Shown in pieces: positions 37,300 to 49,293 of a stretch of 64,000 nt of DNA (position 1 is its first letter; every line of letters starts with the position of its first letter). The notes beneath the pieces were generated by a model, which saw nothing but the letters and a program-made list of their open reading frames with translations, was not told where the DNA came from and searched no databases. The translations under genes were made by a program, and so were the position numbers. The DNA lies in NCBI GenBank assembly GCA_015039465.1, contig MU130617.1:62001-126000 (forward strand), read 5' to 3'. Source of the stretch: Phlegmacium glaucopus (lineage: Eukaryota > Basidiomycota > Agaricomycetes > Agaricales > Cortinariaceae).

Positions 37300-38593
37300 T
37301 CACTGTATCAGGTGCGCCGTCCACCATTCCTCGAACAAGGACAATCCAAGGCCTCCTTCCACACCCAAATCTTCTGTTTCTCTGGTATACAACTGGCAGT
37401 CCCGCGGTCGTGTCGTAGCCCCGTCGCCAGTCGGAGGTTCGGCATCTGGAACAATATGTTTATGGGGAAGACTAAGTATCTTTGCAAAGGTAAGGCATAT
37501 TTCGTATTTGGTGAATGGTTCGTCTCCAGAATAATGCAGTATGGGCGGAATGGGCTTCTTTAATGCTGAGATTTAAGCTTGGGCATTATTACTAGCAGAT
37601 AGTAATGGAAATTGTGGAATATTACCTGTGAGTCGTACGAGGAAGTTTGCGATATCAATGACGTTTGTAGGATAGCGGGTCGCGTAATGGTCCATTTTAT
37701 AAGTCTTCCCTGATTGATCCTGTACAACATCGAGCAAGATATTAATGGCCGAATCTGAATTCTTGGGGGCCGGACCATATCTCGATCGTGACTGAGTGCT
37801 TCATGCGTCGAAGAAGAAATATCGCCTGAAACTCACAAAATAGGGACACGAAGGACAATGGTTTGAGCACCATCTACGGATAGGACGGCAATTTCTCCAT
37901 CTCGCTTGGTATTTCCATAAAGCTGGAGCGGATTTGGTCTGGATGAGGTCGTATATGGAGGAGATGTCCCGTCAAAAACATAATCTATTTTGCCATGTCA
38001 ACTATGACAACGCATTACGAAAATCTGGAAAGAAGACTTGCCAGTCGAGATGTACACCAACTTGAACTTGAATTTTTTCGCCAGTGATGATAGGTGACCT
38101 GGGACATCTCCATTCAACTGGAATGCCAAAATTTTAGGATGTGGTTCGGAGAATTGACATTGTATACAGCGCTTACCTTCCGGGCTGCCGCGGGGTCCTG
38201 TTAAGTGCGACATCGGTCAAGGTATACAGAGGGGCTCGGCAGAGGACTAGAAAAATTTTCACCTTTTCAGCCACATCTGGACGCTTTTCTGCGGCGCAAT
38301 GAATGAGCCCTGTGGCTTAGGAATTAAACTAACTCGGCATGAACGGGAAATGTAATCACAATCAGGTCTACATTCTTCAAGAAACGCAACCACTTCATCC
38401 TTGTTAGTAAGATCAACCTTGACAAGTTCATCATTGGCTCGTGAGTATGCCAGGCCTCTGACATCGTGTGTGTCCTGCTTGAAAGCGTTGAATACTGCGG
38501 AACCTAAGACACCGGAAGCTCCTGTAACGATATGGCATAAGAGCAATAAGCCATGAGCTTGACAGAGAACAGACCTGTAACAGCAACTTTCAT
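37300..38593 (-). CDS. MAT2B-like NAD(P)-binding protein (extended SDR)
   Basis: An extended short-chain dehydrogenase-fold protein close to the beta (regulatory) subunit of methionine adenosyltransferase and to dTDP-4-dehydrorhamnose reductase. The start at 38593 gives [20 protein letters not shown], where the Rossmann motif GASGVLG is split by an intron after codon 6. Then [85 protein letters not shown] (the YxxxK pair), [32 protein letters not shown], and the terminal [11 protein letters not shown] at 37300. The family-typical HCAAxxRPD and RYPT blocks favour MAT2B over a rhamnose enzyme. The role in S-adenosylmethionine synthesis is inferred. Confidence 0.87.
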
Positions 38594-40549
38594 GACTTGA
38601 ATGCAATTACAGATATGCTTAGCAGTCAGCGATCTAATCAGTTGTCGGCTATCCCCGAGGCATTAGCTAATCTGTGCCACATGAACCTTCAGTCCTGGTT
38701 TACTGCAGGAACTCTCTCAGTTGTATTCTTTGGATTCATATACCAGCTGCCCCATCGACCTTTCGAAGCTACCTTAACGGGTCCTTCCTTATCATGACTA
38801 AAATAAAAATATTTCTGACAGACTCGGACGGTGACTCGGAACTTGGCAGATCTGATGCCTCTTGAATTTTGTCGAATTCAACTGCTGGAAGGCGAGAGAT
38901 CTTCCCAATACTCCAGGGCTTCATGAAAAATGATTAACTCAGCGTACGCTAATGTCTATAAAACCCAATGTCGAGGTTTCTTTCCGAGTGCTTTAATTGG
39001 CCGGCAAAGTTCACCTTGCAAGGTACGCTTTTTCTCCTGTTGGGCTTTAAAATTTGATTGTTTTTCAGATCGACGCTTTGTACCTCTGGCTCAGCAGTGT
39101 GTGTCATCAAATTCACATTGCTATGGACCTCGGGATTATTTTTCAATGGTCCATCTCGGCTAAATTTTCCTCCGATTGCACCACATGACATTCCCTTTTG
39201 CTTGGGACTGGAGCTTTCTCTCAAATTCCAAAAGATCAATCTGGGTACCTTGGCACTCTCTGACTGGCTCTTTAATCGTCTAACATAATGCATCATTCCT
39301 TTTGGCCTCGCGTCGCCATGAAGATGACGAGTCAAACAATATATATTTATTAAATTCAGACGCTAAAGATGTCCATAACAACAAAACTTGATCGTTTCTG
39401 GAGCACTTCGGCGACACTAAATGTGCCAACTTCCATTCCGTTCAGTATACCACCACCTGGGTTGTCAGTGTACCATATCATGCGGCTTGCAATATTCTCG
39501 AAATGTACCCCGTTACTCAGAATGAGGAGTGAGGATTTATTTTTTGCCCGTTGTTGGTATCGCGATTTTCGGCCTGTCAACCTATCTTGGCAGCACGGAA
39601 AAGCAATCTCCGGCGTGGGGCTTTCAAGTTGAAAGCGACCCAAACCCTAGAATACCCCAGTCTATTCGATTCCGCAGACAGTGTGTGACTCTTTGGTTTT
39701 GAATGCTCAGATTTTTACGGTAGCGCCCAACCTGGACTTCACCGAAGACGCATGGTCAGATGCGTATCGGATTATCAAAAATACTGACCATTGATCAACG
39801 TGCTCTTATTTTTCCCTAGACATGCCAAAATGTCAAAATCACCGTCCGGACTTAGCTTATTGGCGCCGCAACCACTCAAGGTCTCGACGAGGCATCAGGT
39901 GAGCCATACAGATCCAGATCTTTTACATCTTTCAATGTTTCTGGACTCGACTCTCATACGACCTACGTTGTTAGGGCCTATCTTACGCTGCTTGTGCCTA
40001 TTTCCACTGAATGGATTGTGCTGGGACCATTAGAATCCTCATTCGGCGACACCTCAAGTCGTTTCGGGTCTATGAAGCATGTTATTATCGTTTGTCTTTG
40101 TCTTTCTCTGCAATTTTCACTGAGACCCGATTTTCTGCCCCATTGTCCTAGTTTGACTATTTGGCCGTGTGAAAATATCGACTCGACTTTGATTTCCTAA
40201 CGACTGGACACTTTTTTCGAATTCCTAAACTCACCATAAGTTAGCAAAGATGTATCAGGCATGGCGGGCATCCCGATCTCCATCAAGAAAGTTTATACGT
40301 GATTATTGTCCCTATTGGTTCTGATCTTTTAAAGTTGATATCGAATGCGTTTCAGGGCACATAAATAGTCATTCATCTGAGTAACCGGAGTGCCATGGCT
40401 CCAAATTTGACGCCAATTTGGACTGGAATAAATTCTATCCGATTCTGTGGGTTCGTGCAAAGGAAGGAGGTATATCTTCTCCCAGGCAAGATAACTCGCT
40501 CCCTTCACCTTATTCCATAATCTTTGGAAGACATTCACGTTCACCTCCA
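38594..40549. other. Unassigned stretch with possible decayed coding signal
   Basis: Plus-strand frames at 39058-39288 and 39369-39632 follow a plausible donor/acceptor pair (about 39020 to 39068). Segments such as APHDIPFCLGLELSLKF and VPTSIPFSIPPPGLSVY read protein-like and loosely recall arrestin-type beta strands. No model of any length can be joined, and stop codons interrupt it. It may be a degraded relative of the arrestin-like gene next door, or chance. Confidence 0.25.
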
Positions 40550-42136
40550 ATGCGACGTCGACCAACAACTAGTGCCTCTATAAAAATCTACCGTTCTGCC
40601 TCGAAGTCTGCACCTGTTCTTCCTCTCTACTCTCATGTGTCCACTTACCGGTCTGTGATCTGTTGAAATTTGTGGTGCTTCAGATTGTAAACAGCATTAT
40701 TAGATCTCTAAAGCTCGAACTCCAATTATATAGTCCATCTCGAAAATTCCACGAGGATAGCCGAGGTCCCATGGCAGTCTTCGCTGATCGCGATCAAGTC
40801 AGTGGCAAGGTCATTCTTGATTCCAGTTGTTATCCCGATGGTACTTTGACTATATCCGTTAGTCTAACATTTTTCTTATTTCCTTTCGACGCGCTGATTT
40901 GAATTCGGTAGATTGAGGGAGCCCTCCTATATCCTTCGTTCGACAAGTCGGCCGAGGGCGTGATAGAGATCCTGAAATATGCCTTTCTGTCCTTGCAGAC
41001 AACTATAAAGGTGTCCAACTCCGCGGCAAGCTCGTCCATGTCGTCCTTTCGCGATGCCTTCACGAGGAGACATCCAAGCCTCACAGGCATCAGCCTTAGT
41101 GCTTCAAGCTTCGGGAGATCTCACCCGTTTAGCTTCAACCTTCCTCAAAGTGTGCGTCCAGGCGAAGAAATGCCATCCGCCTTTACTTCAACCAAGGGTT
41201 CGAATAACTATCAGGTCATTTATAATGTAATCGTGCACTGGCAACCTAGCGATTCCTTTGAATTGCCTTCCCAGTAAGTTCTGCCGATATTTACAATTTC
41301 TTCGTACTCTAACGCAGAATTTATGACAGCCTGGAGGTCCCCTTTCTGTTACAACCAGATGTGGAGTTCCAATGTGCTGATGCATCTCCAACAACCCCTT
41401 GGCTTGAAATGCCTCTCAAATCTGACCGACCATTACCGTTTCGTGCTGCAGTAAGTGCTTCCTAATGAGTTTCTTGGCATTTTCCTGGAACTGTGCCTTA
41501 CAGATTACCGTTCCAACGTCCATGGCCTTCTCTCGTTCCTCCTACATCCCTTATTTCGTCGTATTCACGACGACGCCACGGTCTCCGGCGTTGGCAAAGG
41601 AAGTTGCTACAGATGCGACTATTTCAGTATCTCTCATCCGCCAAGTGGTTGTCAGTAAACAAAGCTTATTATCTCCAAGACCGCCTCTGACTTCCGGTGA
41701 CAACCCCGAATCCCTACGCAGTCGGAAACGTTTGAGGCAAACTTGTAAACCACAATCGAAGCTGACTATAATGCTATTACGGGACAAACCCATTCCAGAG
41801 CCTCCAGTCCAAAAATCATTTTTCGATGTGCAAACGATCCATAAAGATATGTGCATTGGATTCCCAAAGCGGCCTCGATATCTACATGATGCTCAGAGTC
41901 ACCCAACGTTGAAAGCAATAGCAGCGCTTCCCGATGGTTTACACAAGACTCGAATTCAGCTAAATTCGGATATGCTTCCTTCTATAGATTGGGCAGGGAT
42001 AAGTGTAAAGGTATGCTATATTCAACAATGGACTTTCGATTCGTGTACTTATTTATTTATTTAGTATTATCTGGATGTTTCTGTATTATTCGGACCAGAT
42101 AATCTTCGCGCTCGTATTCCGATACGAATATTCTAG
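40550..42136 (+). CDS. Arrestin-like protein
   Basis: Several exons join to one protein of about 440 residues. The proposed start MRRRPTTSASIKIYR (40550) is spliced to SLKLELQLYSPSRKFHEDS. RGPMAVFADRDQVSGKVIL and GTLTISIEGALLYPSFDKS follow, the strand pattern of an arrestin N-terminal domain (y-x-G-x-V-x-G-x-V). Later exons give FSFNLPQSVRPGEEMPSAF, NNYQVIYNVIVHWQPSD, LEVPFLLQPDVEF, PYFVVFTTTPRSPALAKEVA and FDVQTIHKDMCIGFP. The last exon is YYLDVSVLFGPDNLRA, with stop at 42134-42136. Fungal arrestin-related proteins act as adaptors for ubiquitylation and endocytosis of transporters. I see no PY (PPxY) motif, so coupling to an Rsp5-type ligase is not supported. The first exon is uncertain. Confidence 0.55.
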
Positions 42137-42475
42137 AATTGCTTCTTTCTCTCACATCTCTCATTCACAGCATGGACATGTACATATCACATTCAAGTTG
42201 CATGGCATTGGTTACATCTTTATTACTGCCAACGAGCAACTCTATATATTTTTATCCCATTTCGGAGCCCACTTGCCCGGTTGTAACTAATGCAAGAGTT
42301 TTGTCATGAGATGCAGTTGTAAGGAAGTTATGTGCTGAGGTCGGTACTAGTAGACAGTCGATAAGATCCCTGTTCAAAGTCATGCAACAAGGCTCTACAA
42401 ATTCACATACTTGTTTTGTGATCCATAACATCTGAGGAAGTACGCTGACCCCAGTCCCATGCCCATCCAGCAAGT
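42137..42475. other. Short convergent intergenic region
   Basis: 3' ends of the arrestin-like gene (+) and SDHAF2 (-). No coding signal. Confidence 0.5.
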
Positions 42476-43035
42476 TTACAAGGGTGGCATCGTGCGAATC
42501 ACTTTACCCTCATTCCGAGCATGAACCCTCAACTTTTCTAGGAGTGGTGAATCGACCCAACGATCTGGCGGCGTCCGTTCATCGGTAGCCCAATAATAGA
42601 TATCCCAATCTGCTTCATCAAGGAGCTTTTTCAGAAAAACAAGAACATAGTTAGCTTTATGTACGGTTAACCAGAATATGTATTTTTTACACACACCTTG
42701 TCATACTCTTTCAGCTCCCCTTGTGTCATAACACTGAGATGATCTCGTGCAAATGTGCTCAGAAGAAGATCGCTTTCTAAAGTTCCTCGTTTACGAGATT
42801 GATAGACTAGACGTGCCCGAAGGGTTTCGGTAGTTTCGTTTAGCCTAGGGAGTGGTTGTAGAGGAGAAGTATCGACTGGGGTGGTGGTAGAAGCCATATG
42901 CTCTGGCGTATGAGGTAGTGGCCATGGATCTGCGAGCAGGCGGGAAGAGGAGGAGATGAGGTGGCGTTGGATGTGATTTGGGTTCCCCAGGAGGACAGAT
43001 TGTCGAAAAAATTGTTTGAGGAAGCGGCTTTGCAT
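42476..43035 (-). CDS. SDHAF2: Succinate dehydrogenase assembly factor 2 (Sdh5)
   Basis: A mitochondrial matrix factor that promotes covalent FAD attachment to the flavoprotein subunit of succinate dehydrogenase. The start at 43035 gives [17 protein letters not shown], a basic, acid-free presequence that fits mitochondrial import. The conserved core is [41 protein letters not shown], then after one intron [20 protein letters not shown]. It ends [11 protein letters not shown] at 42476. The RxRGxLE motif and the DWDIYYW block are the family hallmarks. The length near 165 residues is typical. Confidence 0.93.
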
Positions 43036-43142
43036 TGGTGGTGTGATGATGCTATTTTACTATCACGTGTCAACGGGGTTGGCTTCGTGTTCTCCGCTGA
43101 CCGTGTCGTATTGACCTTATATATATCCCTTGCTTTCAAAGA
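43036..43142. promoter_or_regulatory. 107-bp shared divergent promoter
   Basis: This gap separates the start codons of SDHAF2 (-) and Vps16 (+). It contains TATATATA at about 43120-43127, 17-23 bases before the Vps16 ATG, which is too close for a normal TATA box. Coupled expression of the two genes is possible but not shown. Confidence 0.55.
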
Positions 43143-46100
43143 ATGGCCATTGTAGATCACCCAACTGCATCATGGCAGGCAATGCAGGAAGGCAACGTCT
43201 TCTACCGTCGACAACAATGTTACTCAATTCCAGGGAAACTGCCTGATCTTGGGGACTACATCATTGCAGGATGTCGGTATGGAGGGCCAATAGGTAATGT
43301 AAACCGTCGGAGCCTACTATTCTGATGCTGATTCTCTGCTAGCCATCATGCGAGATCATACAAAACTTCTGGCCGTCGGTCGTTCAACGCTTGCTACCAT
43401 AAAGTCACAGATACAGATATATTCTCCTGCAGGAGAGAGCCTTCTTGTTTTCAGTGTGGATGATTAATTCATTTTGGCAAAGAATATATATTTACATGGA
43501 CTTTGCAGTGGGACCAAGGCAAAATCGTTCGGTTTGGATGGACTACCGACGAGAAACTTGTAGTTCTCAACGAAGAAGGAGTTTACCGGTTATATGACCT
43601 ACAAGGAGATTATCAACAACATTCACTAGGTGCTGAAGCTGCAGAACTTGGCATAATTGATGCCCGCATTCATGGCAATGGATTTGTGGCTTTTACAACT
43701 TCCTACACGTTGCTGGAGGTGAAAGGCTGGGATGGAGCAAGACCACTCTCTTTAGCAAATCCGAGTAAGCATTCCAATCCTGTGACCTCTTATTTCTCCT
43801 CTACTAAATTATGCAGCCCTCAGTGAAGTTCCTCATTCTTGGGCGGTCATCCCACCTGACTTGAACATATCCCGCCATGTTGAAGTGCTTCTATCAGTCG
43901 ATTCAACGATATATAGCGTTGATAACCTGGAGAGTGTGGATCAACGTCTCTCTCGCGGTCCCTTTACCCACGTATCCCCATCACCGAACGGAAAATCACT
44001 TGCATTATTGACTTTCACGGGTACTTTATGGGTCGTCTCGACCGATTTCCAACGCAGCATGGCTGAATTTGAGACGAAGGACGTCGGTGGTGCGGAAGGG
44101 CCGGTTCGTCAAGTCGAATGGTGTGGTAACGATGCAATTCTACTGACATGGGATTCGTTGGTCGCCATCGTCGGCCCATTCGGGGACACTCTTCAGTAAA
44201 GCTTCTAAAGTGTATCAAGGTTGCCATTCTTACATCTTCTGCAGTTATTTTTATCATGGACAAACGTTTGCCATCACAGAAATGGACAGTGTCCGAATCC
44301 TGGGTCATGACTCCTGTGATCTGATACAGAAAGTCCCTGGTGTGTAAATCTAAGCTTGCATTCGTTACATCCTATTAATGACTCTCATTAGCATCTACTC
44401 TGTCTATTTTCCGACCAGGCTCTACATCGCCTGCGGCAATTCTTTACGATGCCTGGGAGAGCTTTCTTGACAAATCGCCGAAAGCTGACGAAAGCATACG
44501 GAGTATCCGACCCGAGCTCGCGAAAGCCGTCGATGAATGCATTGACGCTGCTGGACAGGAATGGGAGCCACATTGGCAACGTAGGCTGTTGAACGTACGG
44601 GGTTAATTATTTTTGGTGGATCACTCCATTCTCATCCGTATATCATTCATTTAGGCTGCTAAATTCGGACGTGGTTTCTTAGACTTCCACAATCCCACTG
44701 ATTTTGTCAATATGGGGCAAACCCTCAAGGTTCTAAATGCCGTCCGTTACTACGAGGTTGGCGTACCTCTAACATATTCACAGTGGGTGACACTCGTTTT
44801 CGCGCCATACCGGTCACTGAACTGAAATCCAGATACAATTACGCTTCTCCCTCTCATTTGATCACACGGTTGACTTCTCGAAACTTGCACTTGCTTGCTC
44901 TTCGTATATCGAATTTCCTTAAACTCAAACCTGATGCGGTCTTGAAGCACTGGGCTTGCGCAAAGATTCTTAGATCACGACCAACGACCACCGGCACTGG
45001 AAACAATGCTGAGTTAAGTGCAGATGACGAGGTGTGCCGCATGATCGTTGAGAAATTTGAGGAACTGGGTGGTGTCGAAGTAAGTTATGCTGAAATTGCC
45101 AAGAAAGCTTGGGAAGTTGGTCGCGGCGGATTGGCGACAAAGGTTTGCTATTCCGATATTTGAGGAAAACGTTAGACTGATAGTTCTTTCATATAGCTAT
45201 TGGATCATGAAGCGAAAGGATCTGACCAAGTGCCTCTTTTGCTTACGATGAAGGAAGATAGACTCGCCCTCGTTAAAGCAGTCGACAGCGGGGATACAGA
45301 CCTCAGTAACTTGTCAGCCTTTGTTTTATCAATTCTTTTCTGATCAAGCTTCTCCTGTCAGTTTATCATGTCCTCCTGCATTTACAGAAGAGGCTTCCTC
45401 TTGGATCGTTCTTCCGGCTGCTTGAAGATGGCGGCAAGGCACTCGCTCCTGCTAGCAAGCTCCTAGAAGTATATGCCAGGGAACAGAACAGGGAAATGCT
45501 TCGAGATTTTTACTACTCCGACGACCGACGTCTTGAAAGTGCTGTTCTTTCATTAGAGGAGTCTACATCAATGCTGGTGTGTTTTTCATTGTTGTCATTG
45601 ATAATCTGTTTACCTTGAGTTCGCTAGGATCAAAGCTCGAAAATAATTGCTGTTAAATCTGCTCAGAAGTTCTTTTCGGAAGATAAAGATCGTTCTTTTG
45701 AAGCCAAGGCAGGCGATATTTTTTCGAGACCTTGCGCCTTCTAATGCGTCGATTAGATGATGGATGAGAGTGCGCGATTGTTAGCACTGCAGCAACAATT
45801 TGAAAGCGAAACCGATGACAAGGTTAAATGTTTTGGCATGAACATTAGCGAAACAATACGGGTGTGCATTTTAAATGGCTTCTCTAAAAAAGCAGATAAA
45901 GTCAAGTCGGATTTCAAAGTGGCCGATAAACGGTTTGTGATAAATTTGCCGCAGAATGATGACGATGGAGACTTAACCCCAATTCTTCGACTCGGTCTAG
46001 GTTTTGGTATATCAAGCTATATGCTCTCACAGAAGCTCGAAACTTTGAAGCTCTCGACGCTTTTGCCAAATCCAGGAGAAGTCCGATTGGGTATGAACCT

Positions 46101-46381
46101 TTTGTTCATCATCTAGTGCAGAAAGGCTTTCCCAAAGAAGCTATTCCATATGTCGCGAAATGTGATTCGCCGAGACGGGCTGATCTCTATGTTGAATGCG
46201 GAGAATGGCGCATGGCAGGTAGAGAGTGCAAGGAGCGAAACGACAAAGCCAAGTTGGAGTGAGTGCCGTTCCTTACATGTGGGGGCTTCATTTATGTTTA
46301 TTGTCCTCTTCGTTATACAGAGAATTAAGGAAGAAAGCTCCAAATTCAATGGTTGCGCGAGAGTTGGATGCTATGAAATAG
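43143..46381 (+). CDS. VPS16: Vps16, core subunit of HOPS/CORVET tethering complexes
   Basis: A class C Vps protein that binds Vps33 and forms the core of the complexes tethering endosomes, vacuoles and autophagosomes. About ten exons give roughly 830 residues. The N-terminal beta-propeller begins [20 protein letters not shown] and continues [35 protein letters not shown] and [20 protein letters not shown]. The alpha-solenoid includes [146 protein letters not shown] and [20 protein letters not shown]. It ends [10 protein letters not shown] (stop 46379-46381). Every expected block is present. Confidence 0.94.
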
Positions 46382-46687
46382 TCCTGTACATTTCTCTCGC
46401 GCCGGCATGGCATTCTTTGAATCAGAGAATACCCTGCCATCATAGGATATTGCTTGCGTACTGATCAGTAGGGCTACTAGATATCCTGTCAGTGTCTGTA
46501 CATTTGATTTGCTGGAAAGCATCAATCACGTGATCCTTGAGTAACACCAAGTACAGCAACTACTGAATTGAACGTCTCCGCTTATCCTCGTCTCGTTGGA
46601 ACGTTAGAACCCTTGAAGATCGAAATCACTCCTCTGCGCCACCCTCCTCTATTCAACAGTTCCTCGGCCTTTTGTACACGAAAAAGC

Positions 46688-47510
46688 ATGAACATCCGTT
46701 TAGCCAAGGTGTGTTCTGATATCTATATATCTTTTCTGCATCCGAATGGCAGTCTAATACTAGGTAAGTCCTACATTCTACCTCTAAAGCGTGAAATCAT
46801 AACCCTCATCACTAATCCTAGGTAGAAGATCTCATGGGCATGCAAGCATGTAACTTGCAAAACCTGCCTGAAAACTATGTTATGAGATTTTGTACGTATT
46901 CAGATATTGCTTAGCATTTGGTTTGGCCGTCTTTATCATTTTCCACAGGGATGTATCACGCTATGACATGGCCACAGATATCATTCGTTGCTGAAGATCA
47001 TAAGGGTAGAATTGTTGGATATGTTCTGGCCAAAATGTGCGTTTCCTGTACAATGTGCCTATAAATTACCTTCTTATTCTCTGATATATGTACAGAGATG
47101 ATCCTTCAGAAGAAGATAAGGAAACAGAAACACACGGACATGTCAACTCCATATCAGTTTTACGATCATACAGGCGTCTGGGATTGGCAAAGAAACTAAT
47201 GCTTTTATCACGTATGGCTCCAATATCTTTTGGTTCTGATCTCCACTATTAAAAACTCTGCCGATATCTTCCAGAGGAAGCAATGGCATCCATTTACAAA
47301 GCATCTTATGTGTCTTTGCATGTTCGAAAGTCGAATAAAGCAGCGATTGCCCTATACCGTGATACTCTGGGCTTCGAGGTTGCAAAGATAGAAAAAAAAT
47401 ACTGTAAGTCGTTTTCTCCCACTTATAGATTTCCCCCCCTCTTATATCATGGTTTAGATGGAGATGGGGAAGATGCACTTTCGATGCGATTATCTTTGAA
47501 AGACTCCTAG
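46688..47510 (+). CDS. NAA10: N-alpha-acetyltransferase catalytic subunit NAA10 (Ard1)
   Basis: Catalytic subunit of the NatA complex, which acetylates protein N termini at the ribosome. The first exon is only MNIRLAK; later exons give [74 protein letters not shown] (the GNAT acetyl-CoA loop RRLGLA), [20 protein letters not shown] and [20 protein letters not shown]. The last exon ends [20 protein letters not shown] at 47510. The spliced length is near 156 residues, the catalytic core without the long acidic tail of animal NAA10. An ORF covering its 5' leader on the same strand is out of frame. Confidence 0.93.
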
Positions 47511-48001
47511 TGATATATCATTGCTTGTATCGAATCTGACATTTGAATCTGACAATTTGACATCCCGCTGTCAGATTTTTGTCTGGCTTAACTTCACATG
47601 CTACATTGTTACGGGAGACGAGATCCTTGAGCCGCGTGCGTATTCATGCGTGCATTTTTAGCCTTCAATGGTAAACGATAGGAATAGTGCATGCCAAGTG
47701 GACCAAACGAAAGCTATGCGCTACAACGCTACGCAACCCTCATTGACGACATCTATTTGCTGGATATCAGTATCACTCGCTGTCACGGTTTCCGATGTGT
47801 CTGTCATGCGATCCCTCGCTTGTCACCTTTTCTTTTCTTCAGTTGTCACCTCGCATATTTCCTGACACTGGGGCGTACGTTGTTCCATCTTTTTATCCCC
47901 TTGTGGCAGAGGAATATTTCTCTGTGGTCTAACTTACACATTTCTTATTCAACAATATCGTGATATAACACAAAAAACATGATAGGATGCCGAAAAGTTC
48001 G

Positions 48002-48190
48002 TACAGTCGACACCCTCATAACCAATACCCCATGGGTTTTCAGGGGTTATGGGTTTGAGGACGTACAGTCGAACTTCTGGCCACCTATACTTCTGATAAC
48101 CCATACCAACCTGGTGGGCGTGGAATTACATGCCATAACCCATAGGTCCGCCATAACCCACACCCCTCCGCAGGCAAAACCCATAGGAAT
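48002..48190. repeat. Fragments of pogo-like terminal sequences
   Basis: TACAGTCGACACCCTCATAACC at 48002 and TACAGTCGAACTTCTGG at 48064 resemble the CAGTCGAACCTCTGATAACCCAT terminus of the element at 62216. ATAACCCATA-type words recur at about 48096, 48134 and 48152. An inverted pair lies between CCTCATAACC (48014) and GGTTATGGGTTTGAGG (48045-48060). It appears to be a nest of decayed miniature elements. Confidence 0.55.
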
Positions 48191-48453
48191 GCAGTCTCTT
48201 AGTTATACGGTCAAATCATTAGTTCACAGGTTGCTCATCGCAGTAATGCGTTACTGTGGCATATGAATAGACCCTCTAGGAGTTTTTGCTGTTTTTCTCA
48301 ATGATGGATTGGCATTCATTGCGAGAGAAGCTAGGATCGGAGAACATTGTCATGGATTTTGTAAGCCACTCTCTCAGAGTTCGGGGCGATGAGAAGGTAT
48401 TCAACACCAGCCGGAGACGCAATCGAACTCGCTCGCAAGAAATACAAGATTTG

Positions 48454-48498
48454 TCGAAACAGACAGGACATTCGACCGAAATGCCCTGTCTGTTTCGA
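48454..48498. repeat. Long hairpin with 14-bp perfect arms
   Basis: TCGAAACAGACAGG (48454-48467) is the exact reverse complement of CCTGTCTGTTTCGA (48485-48498). After one mismatch the stem continues with CATT/AATG around a 7-base loop. Such an arm is too long for chance at one site and suggests a small inverted-repeat element or folded RNA. Confidence 0.75.
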
Positions 48499-49293
48499 TG
48501 AAGTATCATATAATGCGCCACTGTGTGCACTGAATAAGAACTTTTGGAACCTGCTTTTTACCCCGAAAACATCACTTCTATGGCTCCGAGTCCTAAACTG
48601 CTCGAAATCCTAAGGGGTTTCTGAATTTGCAGAAACAATCAAGACTCGGAAGAAGATCGCGGCACCTGAGAACATCGGGATAAACGGCGTAGATGATCTG
48701 GCCCCGTCCAACTCGGCGTGAGGTTGCAGTATCGACCATCGGCATATACATTCATGACGTAAACAACCCATCGCAAAATTCGAATCACTTCGCGTCGAGT
48801 TCACGATAAACAAGAAGGAAATCCACGGCAACGAATATCGGAGTCTGCTTGAAAAAGACTAGAAGATTTGATTAGTGCTTATCGAGGGGGACAGCAATAA
48901 ATAAAATCAATACCTGCAAGGCTGAGCCCACTATGTAAATGCGTTTGTTTATGAATTACAGGGGAGGTTAATTGATAGGTATGGCTCACAACAAGTGAAT
49001 CAGAAACCGGGCGAATCGTCGGTAACTAATGGCAGGGTTTTGGAACATATAGTTCCTGGATGCTAGCAAATTTTATAGCCAAACTAGATTCGGTTGTTTC
49101 GGTCGATTCGCTCCCAGGCTACATGAACAGGTCCTAGATAAGCAGATCAAGATGCAGAGACAAAATAGATTGAAGATTGAGGTTTACGGTGATGCGAATC
49201 GGCTTGTGGTCGTAGTCAAAGTTTAACCGTCCAGTACTATGGGTGACATAGTCGCCCTCCCATTCAACTGAAAACTCCCATAAGCGCGGGGGT

